From NCBI GenBank assembly GCA_964482845.1, contig CAYZZE010000040.1, positions 1 through 18,835 on the forward strand: a DNA stretch of 18,835 nt, in the 5' to 3' direction. Both the position numbers and the translations under genes were made by a program. The DNA comes from VGPI01 sp964482845 (GTDB lineage: Bacteria; Cloacimonadota; Cloacimonadia; Cloacimonadales; Cloacimonadaceae). This document shows positions 1 to 6,012 of the stretch, in pieces (positions within the stretch are counted from its first letter, which is position 1; the number at the start of each line of letters is the position of its first letter). Below the pieces are notes generated by a model. The model was not told where the DNA came from, ran no database searches, and saw nothing but the letters and a program-made list of their open reading frames with translations.

Positions 1-5
1 AGTCA

Positions 6-51
6 GTGCAACGACCGGCTGAAGCCGGTGATACCCCTATGTGCAACGGTC
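6..51. repeat. Small GC-rich hairpin framed by an 8-bp direct repeat
   Basis: ACCGGCT (14-20) and AGCCGGT (23-29) form a perfect 7-bp stem with a 2-nt loop. The octamer GTGCAACG occurs at 6-13 and again at 41-48, on either side of the hairpin. The short palindrome with a flanking conserved word resembles REP-type intergenic elements, but only one copy is visible here. No T-run follows the stem, so it does not look like a simple intrinsic terminator. Confidence 0.4.
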
Positions 52-128
52 TTTCCAAATTATTCTTCGGTCCCAGGAAAACTTGGATTCGATCGGAGGG
101 TGATTCCGCCATTATCCTCCTTACTCGT

Positions 129-190
129 TAACCTTAGTATAACCTTACGACCGTAAGGTTATACTAAGGTTATACTAAGGTTATCAAGCA
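129..190. repeat. Palindromic 62-bp repeat, copy 1
   Basis: This sequence is identical, base for base, to 5951-6012. It is built from the 11-mer TAAGGTTATAC: two inverted copies on the left, a central CGACCG, then nearly three direct copies on the right. The arms 129-149 and 152-172 pair perfectly over 21 bp around a 2-nt loop. An alternative longer-loop pairing uses the third unit. Outside the core the left flank (about 118-128) matches the right flank only imperfectly, although both sides carry CCTCC/GGAGG. It lies about 120 bases past the endonuclease stop codon. Possible roles are a transcription terminator, a REP-like element or a non-autonomous mobile element. Confidence 0.85.
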
Positions 191-310
191 TGGAGGTTCT
201 AAGTCAATCTCAGAATCATCCAAGGCTATTCGAAATACTCATTGCGAATGGCAGATAACGGATTGAGAGTGGGCTTGTGGTCAATCGGGATTTACTGCCG
301 GAAGGTGTGG

Positions 311-1351
311 TCATCGAACAAGGACGACTTTTTTGATGACGATTTGATCAGGAGTTGATAAGCGGAGCAGATAGACCCCGCTGGGCAATGATATGCCTTG
401 ACTGTTTCGTGCGTCAAAGACGAGGGAATGATCGCCTTCGGACAAGACGCCATTGTGCAAAGAGTGCATCTTCTGTCCCTTGAGGTTGTATATGTCCAGC
501 GAGGCGGCTTGTTTGACCGGCACACTGATCAAGATCGTGACCGCATCATTAAACGGATTGGGATAGATGGCGTTGATCATCAATGGCGGAGGTATCAGAG
601 AAGGGTCATCCGTAGCGACGTTTCCCCAGATTCGGGCAACGAATTCCGGATGATCGATAAAGGGGTTGCGGTTATTCTGATAGTTGTATATGTTCTGGTT
701 GCGCTGGAGTTCGGCATTGTCAACCGGATCGAGGATGTGCCATTGCAGGAAGGTGGGGATCATGTCCACATTCTGTTGCAGAAGCGGATCTCCATAACGA
801 ATGTTAAAATAGAGCAGGGAGCGTGCCACATTGCCCTTGTGTTGAACTGCCGGTTCAAAAACGAGGCGGTTCTGGGCATTCATGCCCCGATATGAGTGAT
901 AACCGTTGTATGATGTGTAAGTAGTGGCGTTGGAATAATTTGCCACCCAGTCAAAGGGTAGATTCCCACGGCTGGAATTGACCTGCGCATTGGTGGGGAA
1001 CAGGTGATGCAGATCGGCTTTCTTGATATTGGTACTGGGTGGAGAAAACCAACTCTGGGCATAAGTATGTTCGGTATTGAGGATATTCTGATTCGGCATT
1101 CCGCCTTGGGGGACGGCATAATCCTGCCCGGTATAGACGCAGCGAACATAGCCATTTACATTGTCAAAATAGCCGAACATCTGGAGTTTGGCACCATTGT
1201 AATTGGTATTGGTATTGGTGGAGATCAGATTGGTCAAAGCCAGGCGCAGCGCTTCGCCGGTGAGGTCGATGACGTCATCGTAATATCCTGCGAAGGCAAA
1301 GGTAAACACCAGCCAAAGGATCAGTACCATTGAAGGGGTTTTGTATTTCAT
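311..1351 (-). CDS. Secreted endonuclease I family nuclease with T9SS-type C-terminal sorting domain
   Basis: A 346-aa extracellular DNA/RNA endonuclease of the EndA/NucM/Bsn type. Residues 1-21 form a signal peptide (basic start, hydrophobic core, cleavage near FAFA). The nuclease core carries the family's conserved blocks: NTEHTYAQSWF (92-102), KADLHHLFPTN (111-121) with the likely catalytic and metal-binding His/Asn residues, SSRGNLPF (126-133) and FEPAVQHKGNVARSLLYF (165-182). Residues 261-346 are a separate C-terminal module starting YPNPF, with a DIYNLKGQ strand and LPSGVYLLRL, typical of type IX secretion sorting domains. The ATG is set by AGGAGG at 1356-1361, four bases upstream. It is the last gene of the minus-strand operon, 8 bases after the preceding ORF. 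Export followed by DNA scavenging or nutrient use is inference. Confidence 0.92.
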   Translation of the reverse strand: MKYKTPSMVLILWLVFTFAFAGYYDDVIDLTGEALRLALTNLISTNTNTNYNGAKLQMFGYFDNVNGYVRCVYTGQDYAVPQGGMPNQNILNTEHTYAQSWFSPPSTNIKKADLHHLFPTNAQVNSSRGNLPFDWVANYSNATTYTSYNGYHSYRGMNAQNRLVFEPAVQHKGNVARSLLYFNIRYGDPLLQQNVDMIPTFLQWHILDPVDNAELQRNQNIYNYQNNRNPFIDHPEFVARIWGNVATDDPSLIPPPLMINAIYPNPFNDAVTILISVPVKQAASLDIYNLKGQKMHSLHNGVLSEGDHSLVFDARNSQGISLPSGVYLLRLSTPDQIVIKKVVLVR

Positions 1352-1359
1352 AATTCCTC

Positions 1360-1629
1360 CTATATTGATTGGCGGACGTAGTCAGGCACTTTTTTGACCT
1401 GGGATTCCGCCAAGTCCGTCTTAACGCCCAACATTGAGTCATGCGTGGACGTATCGCTTTCCAGGGCATTTAGCATAAATTTATGATAGAGGGTGGAGAG
1501 CTCCCCGAGATCTTTGCAGTAATTCTGAAACACCTGCCAGAGCGTCGAGGAGAAATGGACCAATGCCAGAGAAGCCACCTCGCGGCTGGAATCACGGAGA
1601 TGAACGAAAGAGAAGAGTGGATTATTCAT
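1360..1629 (-). CDS. Small hypothetical protein, possibly the 3' part of an interrupted gene
   Basis: An 89-aa ORF I do not recognise, predicted largely helical and acidic toward the C-terminus, with no signal peptide. It ends 8 bases before the endonuclease start. It is in the same reading frame as the ORF at 1642-1872 and separated from it only by an amber codon (TAG, 1644-1642) plus four sense codons, so the two could be halves of one 172-residue gene cut by a nonsense mutation. Alternatively it is its own gene: its ATG overlaps a TAA in another frame (GATGAATAA), the arrangement seen at coupled starts. No strong Shine-Dalgarno sequence precedes the ATG. TAG is used as a normal stop elsewhere in the window, so recoding is not favoured. 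Confidence 0.45.
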   Translation of the reverse strand: MNNPLFSFVHLRDSSREVASLALVHFSSTLWQVFQNYCKDLGELSTLYHKFMLNALESDTSTHDSMLGVKTDLAESQVKKVPDYVRQSI

Positions 1630-1641
1630 CAGCGCTCTGCA

Positions 1642-1872
1642 CTAAAGTGTATGTCCCATTTCGTGGATAAGCATGATAATTACGCATGTCCGGATGATCG
1701 GCATCAATTCCGATGCTTGATAAATCGTGCCCATCAGATCTCGCGGATTATGGCTCTGCATTGCCTCCAGATCATCAAAGGCGGCAATTACCTGTTGCCC
1801 GTCCGCCGGATCAAAGTCGGCGGCGTAACAGCATCTTCTTCTGGTGTTAAGTTCTTCTGCGCTGTAGATCAT
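1642..1872 (-). pseudogene. Hypothetical ORF ending in a HEMGH motif at an amber codon; possibly truncated gene
   Basis: A 76-aa ORF starting 20 bases after the mltG stop. It ends with LIHEMGHTL followed directly by TAG. HEMGH fits the HExxH zinc-protease pattern, but there is no recognisable metallopeptidase context and the match may be chance. The frame stays open through the TAG into 1360-1629. A second frame through about 1620-1760 also gives a protein-like run (ending YPRNGTYTLVQSADE and a stop), so a frameshift is possible too. The upstream region has only a weak AGGAT. I cannot tell whether this is a decayed gene, an assembly error, or two small real genes. Confidence 0.35.
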
Positions 1873-1892
1873 ATGGGTTTATCCGTATCCTG

Positions 1893-2906
1893 TCAGCGAT
1901 AATGCCGCTGTTTCCTCACGTGTTCGTCATAGGAGGCGGAAAAGACGTTTCTGCCATTGTTATCCGCGAAAAAGAAGAAATAATTGCTCTTGGCAGGATT
2001 CAGCGCCACTCTGATGGCATTGACCGTAGGGTTGCAGATCGGCGTGGGCGGCAGTCCGGCATTGATATATGTATTGTAAGGCGACATGATCTCCGTATCG
2101 GTATGCGAGAGCCGTGCCTTCCGGATACCCCTGCGTTCCAGGATATAATCGACTGTCGGACATGATTCCAAACGCATTCCCCGCTTGAGGCGATTCCAAT
2201 AGACGGATGAGATCAAAGGCATCTCATCCGCATGCACGGCTTCCTTTTCGATGATGGAAGCCAAGATCAGGATGCGGTAAAACTCGTCCTTATCGGTGAT
2301 CTCTATCTCCGCCTCACGTAGTTTACGGAAAAAGTGATTGGTCATCATCGCCATTGTGGAATCGGGACTGGAGGAAATGTCAAAACGATAGGTTTCCGGA
2401 TAGAGGAAGCCCTCCAGCGAAGGTTTGGCAAAGCCGGTCAGGCGCCTGACCAGCGCGGTATCGGTCGCCGTTTTGTATAAGGTATCAAAGTCATGGATAT
2501 TACTTCTTTCGATGCGCTTCAATGTCCGGTAAAGCGAAAGACCTTCCGGCAGGGTTACTTGCACCGATGTGCTCTTTCCGCTGCGCAGCCGATAGATGGC
2601 ATCGATCAGATTGATCCTGCCACCGAAGACATAGGTTCCGGCTTTGAGGTTGCGGTCGCTGCGGGTGAGCTTGACCATTAGACGGAAGAGCAGCGGATTG
2701 CGGATTATTCCTGATGAATAAAGTTTGGCGGCGATCGCTTGCGCATTATCCCCGGGTGCGACACGAATGATGATCTCCTCGGGGTTTTGCGGCATATAAA
2801 GCGCCCAACTGCACCAGGCGATTGAAACAAGGATCAGCGCAAGACCAGCCAGACAGCCGATCCGTAAGAGGGATAGCCGGTTGTTTTTGATCGAGCCGGC
2901 CCTCAT
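1893..2906 (-). CDS. mltG: Endolytic murein transglycosylase MltG (YceG-like)
   Basis: A 337-aa inner-membrane lytic transglycosylase that cleaves nascent peptidoglycan strands. The chosen ATG (2906) overlaps the ruvX stop as ATGA. An open frame runs 78 bases further up, but it would lie inside ruvX and add a tail not seen in the family. Residues 11-37 are a single transmembrane helix. Residues about 47-80 form a LysM-like region, and the catalytic domain follows. The catalytic glutamate is E220 in ASIIEKEA, with LEGFLYPETYRF (164-175) and SPYNTYINAGLPPTPICNP (275-293) as family signatures. The length is close to E. coli MltG. In E. coli the enzyme is linked to glycan chain termination. Here it is translationally coupled to ruvX, a neighbour pairing I know from other bacteria. 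Confidence 0.95.
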   Translation of the reverse strand: MRAGSIKNNRLSLLRIGCLAGLALILVSIAWCSWALYMPQNPEEIIIRVAPGDNAQAIAAKLYSSGIIRNPLLFRLMVKLTRSDRNLKAGTYVFGGRINLIDAIYRLRSGKSTSVQVTLPEGLSLYRTLKRIERSNIHDFDTLYKTATDTALVRRLTGFAKPSLEGFLYPETYRFDISSSPDSTMAMMTNHFFRKLREAEIEITDKDEFYRILILASIIEKEAVHADEMPLISSVYWNRLKRGMRLESCPTVDYILERRGIRKARLSHTDTEIMSPYNTYINAGLPPTPICNPTVNAIRVALNPAKSNYFFFFADNNGRNVFSASYDEHVRKQRHYR

Positions 2907-3322
2907 TCTGCAGGTCTGTCCAGATAACTCTTGAGGATAATGCTGGCAGCCATGGCATCCACCTTTTGCCGGGCTTCCATCCAACTCATGCCCATATCCT
3001 TGAGCAGTTCATGTGCTTCGGCGGTGGAATAGCGTTCATCCCAGCCACTTACCGGGATCTCGATAACTTTTTTGAGGGCGTGCAGAAAGCGCATCGTCTC
3101 CGCTGTTTTGGCAGTGATTTCGCCCTCCACGGAGAGTGGGAGGCCTACAATCACTTCGCCCACCTGGTATTCTTTGATCAAAACCCGCAGTCTTTCCACA
3201 GTGTCCTCAAAACTGGTATTATCCCAGACGGTAAGCGGTTTGGCGATGATCTGGAGCGGATCGCTGAGCGCGATCCCGATCCGTTTTTCGCCATAGTCCA
3301 GGGCAGCGACTCGGTGGATCAT
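2903..3322 (-). CDS. ruvX: RuvX/YqgF family Holliday-junction resolvase-like RNase
   Basis: A 139-aa cytoplasmic protein with an RNase H-like fold, the usual length for the family. Visible motifs are LDYGEKRIGIALSD (8-21) with the first catalytic Asp, VGLPLSVEGE (59-68), WDERYSTAEAHELL (94-107) and a C-terminal DAMAASIILKSYL with the last acidic residue. YqgF homologues act in 16S rRNA 5'-end maturation and as putative resolvases. Which role applies here cannot be read from the sequence. The ATG overlaps the stop of the upstream lipoprotein gene (ATGA), and its own stop overlaps the mltG start in the same way, so the three genes are very likely cotranscribed and coupled. Confidence 0.93.
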   Translation of the reverse strand: MIHRVAALDYGEKRIGIALSDPLQIIAKPLTVWDNTSFEDTVERLRVLIKEYQVGEVIVGLPLSVEGEITAKTAETMRFLHALKKVIEIPVSGWDERYSTAEAHELLKDMGMSWMEARQKVDAMAASIILKSYLDRPAE

Positions 3323-3906
3323 ATATTGGATTCATCCCGCCAGATGGCAATATACCAGCGGTTGTTTAGCGGGCGCAGATAGAATCTTGCCACGCCGCCG
3401 GAGGTGATCGACGAATTGGTAGCAAAATAGAGCAATTGCAGATCAAAGACGCAGGGAATGATGATCCAATCTTCGTGTCCCACTTCGGGATCATTCTCCC
3501 ATGCCGTTTCCGGCGGGATTTGCAAGCGCAGGTTGATCTGATCCGGTGGCGGATATATCCCATCGCTGGATCCCCGGCTAAAGAGGTTATTGGTCATCTC
3601 GATTTCTTGCCCAAAACCCCACCACGAATCGCGGAGCCCGTCGCCATTGACGTCGATGCCGATGAGATTGACTTCTGAGGAAATCAGCTCAAAACGAAAA
3701 TCCGGCGCCAGCAGTTGCTCATAGATCCCGATATTCCGTTGTTTGTAAGACAATTCCAGATTCTGCAACACATCTTTGGGCGTGCGGTTTACCAGGGTGG
3801 CATTGGTATCGTCACGGATCTTGGGGCGGAAGGGATTGGTGCAGGAGACGATGCCCAATGCCAATGCGGCGATCATCCACCAAGGCAGTTTACAGCGCAA
3901 AGTCAT
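3319..3906 (-). CDS. Lipoprotein with NTF2-like fold and an inserted DxNxDGxxD loop
   Basis: A 195-aa predicted lipoprotein: basic n-region, hydrophobic stretch and lipobox GIVSC with the lipidated cysteine at C22. The mature part resembles SnoaL/NTF2-like domains (helical PKDVLQNLELSYKQRN, then PDFRFEL, ending RFYLRPLNNRWYIAIWRDE). It aligns by eye with the next upstream protein (3890-4447) at the helix, at a central W..E...NNL segment, at INLRLQI and at the C-terminal strand pair, so the two are paralogues. Residues 85-93 (DVNGDGLRD) fit an EF-hand or dockerin-type calcium loop, absent from the paralogue. The start overlaps the upstream gene by 17 bases. A later ATG (3876) would drop the charged n-region, so I kept the first. 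Function is unknown; an envelope role is likely. Confidence 0.8.
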   Translation of the reverse strand: MTLRCKLPWWMIAALALGIVSCTNPFRPKIRDDTNATLVNRTPKDVLQNLELSYKQRNIGIYEQLLAPDFRFELISSEVNLIGIDVNGDGLRDSWWGFGQEIEMTNNLFSRGSSDGIYPPPDQINLRLQIPPETAWENDPEVGHEDWIIIPCVFDLQLLYFATNSSITSGGVARFYLRPLNNRWYIAIWRDESNI

Positions 3907-4447
3907 ACTTCAATTTCCCCCAAGAGGGCAAAGTACCGGAGCGAAAGTCATACCAATTACGGATCTTCCAGACACCGTCTTCGAAGCGCAGGTGCAATTC
4001 CATTCTGCCCTGGTATTCCTGTTGGGCGTTGTTGCGCCTGATGGTGAGCACATAAGAGCGATAGATCACGGCATCGGCAGGATTGATCTCATCCGACTGA
4101 TTGGCAATTGGCTGCAAAGTAAGATCGATCTTGCCGCTACCCAACCAATTATGCAGGTTGTTCAGCATGTCACGTTCATCGCTGCGATCCCACAATTGAT
4201 TGATATTATAGTCGTTTATGTCTTGGGCAGCAAAGTGGAACCGGTAGTCATGGGAAAACAAGCCGATGTATTTTACATAATTACGCACATCGATATAGCA
4301 ATACCTCAGATTGGACACGACGGACCCGGCGGCCGTATAATCGTAATTCCACGGCGCGGGATCGGCGGGCGGATCGGAATCTCTTAACTTGAAGAGATCG
4401 CACCCCGCCATCAGATTCAGCAGCAAGACGCAGGCAATTATCCTCAT
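3890..4447 (-). CDS. Lipoprotein with NTF2-like fold, first gene of the operon
   Basis: A 185-aa predicted lipoprotein. The signal sequence is short and the lipobox LMAGC places the lipidated cysteine at C16, followed by Asp. Asp at +2 is the inner-membrane retention signal in E. coli; whether that holds in this phylum is not known to me. A proline-rich linker leads into an NTF2-like domain (SVVSNLRYCYIDVRNYVKYIGLF, HDYRFHF, then GRMELHLRFEDGVWKIRNWYDF). It is a paralogue of the next gene, which it overlaps by 17 bases. It starts about 90 bases from the divergent LolC/E-like permease and heads the operon lipoprotein-lipoprotein-ruvX-mltG. The specific role is unknown. Confidence 0.78.
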   Translation of the reverse strand: MRIIACVLLLNLMAGCDLFKLRDSDPPADPAPWNYDYTAAGSVVSNLRYCYIDVRNYVKYIGLFSHDYRFHFAAQDINDYNINQLWDRSDERDMLNNLHNWLGSGKIDLTLQPIANQSDEINPADAVIYRSYVLTIRRNNAQQEYQGRMELHLRFEDGVWKIRNWYDFRSGTLPSWGKLKYDFAL

Positions 4448-4535
4448 GATAACCAGTCTGTCAAGTCATTGGATAGTGTCAACAAAAATATCGGACTTGA
4501 CGAAACTGTATCCATCCCAGACGGTGTATCCTGAT

Positions 4536-5840
4536 ATGAAAATGAAGAACCGCAGTTTGATGTTTCTCGCATGGCGTTACCTGCGCACCAGGAAGGGATG
4601 GATGTTGCGCGGGACGCATCTATTGACCGTTTTGGGATTGTCTTTGGGCATTTTTGCCTTGCTCAGTGTCAGTTCAGCGATGAACGGCTTGCGCAACGAC
4701 ATGCAAAAACGGATCATCGGCACTCGTTCGGAGATCATGATCTCCGCGCGGGACAATCGTCCCATCACAGATCACCAGACCATGATAGCCCAGATCGAAG
4801 CAATGGGCTTCCATGCCGCTCCCATCATCCGCAACGAATTGACCATCAAGCACCGTGAACTGATCGTTCCGACCATATCTTTCGGCATCGACTTGGTGCA
4901 AAGCCGTCGCGTAAGCCGCATCCTCGACCGCATCCCGGCATATGACGCTCCCAAAAGCGGTACGCTGAATCAGGGCGTCATCAGCGGAGATCCCACCCCT
5001 GATGAATTTGAGGGGGACGGCATCATCCTCGGCGCTGGATTGGCAAACCAATTAGGCGTCAACCTCAATGACGAAGTAATGCTCATCTCTCCGCTGTTCA
5101 CCGAGCCCAGCGCTTTTGGCATGCTCCCTCTCATCCGCCGTGTCCGGGTGGTTGGCATCTTCAGTGCAGGCATGCCGGAGTATGACCAGATGTTCAGTTA
5201 TATCCCCATTTCGCTGGGAGCGTTCTTCCGCAGCCATGAACCATGTGAACATATGGCGGCGAATTCAGGCGTTCCGGCGGCCGATTATATCGCGGTCAGC
5301 ACCCCTGACCACACCCGCTCCAAGACCTATGCCCAGCACTTGGGTTCTGCCTTTCCCGGATTTCGCAGCGAGGACTGGAGCAGTTTTGATCCCAATCTCT
5401 ACGCCGCTATCCGGTTTGAAAAGGCAATGATGTTTGTCATCATGCTCATGATGTATGTCATCGCCTCCTTCAATCTGACCGGTAATATACTCAAAAACAT
5501 CGCCCAGAAAAAGAAGGAACTCGGATTGCTCAAAGCGCTCGGATGCAAAACAGCCGATCTGCACCGCCTCTTCCACTATCAATCAACGCTCCTCTGCCTT
5601 TTTGGCATCTCTTTTGGGATGGGTCTGTCGTTATTCGCACTCTATCTCCAGCATCGTTTTGGCTTGGTTCGTCTCAGTTTCGCTCCCGGCGATTTTCTCA
5701 TCATCCCCGTCAAACTGCAGGCTTGGGATTTCCTGCTTATCCCCATCGCCGCATTCACCATCACCTTTATCAGCACCATCCTGCCGTTATCACGGCTCCG
5801 CCACATCGATGCGGTGTCGCTCATCCGGCAGAGAAACTGA
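4536..5840 (+). CDS. FtsX-like ABC permease of the LolC/LolE (lipoprotein release) type
   Basis: A 434-aa inner-membrane permease. It has the LolC/E plan: an N-terminal FLAWRYLRTRKG stretch, TM1 at about 28-48 followed by SSAMNGLRNDMQKRIIGT, a large periplasmic MacB-like domain (50-295), then three more helices at about 298-320, 350-371 and 396-417, with a cytoplasmic coupling segment KKKELGLLKALGCKTADL (325-342). LolC/E proteins work with the ATPase LolD to pass lipoproteins to LolA. No ATPase gene lies next to this one, so it must use a partner encoded elsewhere. I chose ATG 4536 because an upstream extension would run through the divergent promoter region into the lipoprotein gene. ATG 4542 is equally possible; neither has a good ribosome binding site. 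Confidence 0.85.
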   Translation: MKMKNRSLMFLAWRYLRTRKGWMLRGTHLLTVLGLSLGIFALLSVSSAMNGLRNDMQKRIIGTRSEIMISARDNRPITDHQTMIAQIEAMGFHAAPIIRNELTIKHRELIVPTISFGIDLVQSRRVSRILDRIPAYDAPKSGTLNQGVISGDPTPDEFEGDGIILGAGLANQLGVNLNDEVMLISPLFTEPSAFGMLPLIRRVRVVGIFSAGMPEYDQMFSYIPISLGAFFRSHEPCEHMAANSGVPAADYIAVSTPDHTRSKTYAQHLGSAFPGFRSEDWSSFDPNLYAAIRFEKAMMFVIMLMMYVIASFNLTGNILKNIAQKKKELGLLKALGCKTADLHRLFHYQSTLLCLFGISFGMGLSLFALYLQHRFGLVRLSFAPGDFLIIPVKLQAWDFLLIPIAAFTITFISTILPLSRLRHIDAVSLIRQRN

Positions 5841-5914
5841 TCCGGTTTATTGACCCTGCCGGTTTTGTCAGGATGAGCATCCAGCCCTGATTCCTCCCCG
5901 GTTTTTCCTGGCAT

Positions 5915-5930
5915 CTCCATTTTGGAGTTT
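5915..5930 (+). terminator. Weak hairpin after the permease gene
   Basis: CTCCA (5915-5919) and TGGAG (5923-5927) can pair around a 3-nt loop and are followed by TTT. The stem is short and the T-run is short, so this is a weak candidate for ending the permease transcript. The strong palindrome of repeat copy 2, just downstream, could do the same job for both convergent genes. Confidence 0.22.
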
Positions 5931-5944
5931 CCTGCTTCTTCCCT

Positions 5945-6012
5945 GCTTGATAACCTTAGTATAACCTTACGACCGTAAGGTTATACTAAGGTTATACTAA
6001 GGTTATCAAGCA
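5945..6012. repeat. Palindromic repeat, copy 2, overlapping the helicase 3' end
   Basis: The core 5951-6012 is identical to 129-190. In this copy the outer arms are complete: 5945-5969 pairs perfectly over 25 bp with 5987-6011, leaving a 17-nt loop. The 21-bp inner stem around AC is an alternative fold. It sits between the convergent 3' ends of the permease and helicase genes. The minus-strand helicase frame enters the repeat and ends at a TAA inside it (5983-5981). Either fold could serve as a bidirectional terminator, although the stem is AT-rich and lacks a clear T-tract. The exact identity of the copies suggests recent spread, gene conversion or strong constraint. Confidence 0.88.

Larger units (their letters stand above)
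1..310. other. Gene-free stretch downstream of the endonuclease gene
   Basis: No convincing coding region is visible. The stretch holds a small hairpin flanked by an 8-base direct repeat (about 6-51), then copy 1 of the 62-bp palindromic repeat (129-190), then about 120 bases in which I see nothing. It lies just past the stop codon of the minus-strand endonuclease gene, so it is that operon's 3' flank. Whatever lies to the left of position 1 is unknown, so the first bases could belong to a neighbouring gene's regulatory region. Confidence 0.6.

Noticed and set aside
129..190. Tandem 11-base units considered as a CRISPR array or replication iterons
   Set aside because: There are no spacers, the units are contiguous and partly inverted, and no cas, rep or dnaA genes are near.
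1642..1644. TAG read as pyrrolysine or a reassigned codon
   Set aside because: TAG also ends the aldolase gene and the ORF at 1360, so it acts as a normal stop; no pyl genes are visible.
1642..1872. HEMGH taken as proof of a zinc metallopeptidase
   Set aside because: The frame stops two codons later, no third zinc ligand context is visible, and an alternative frame is equally protein-like there.
1483..1902. Plus-strand open frame of 139 codons opposite the interrupted small ORFs
   Set aside because: The translation looks random, has no recognisable motif or start signal, and runs against the direction of the operon.
2907..2984. Longer MltG start inside ruvX
   Set aside because: It would add a non-family tail overlapping ruvX; the ATG at 2906 gives a standard membrane anchor and an ATGA junction.
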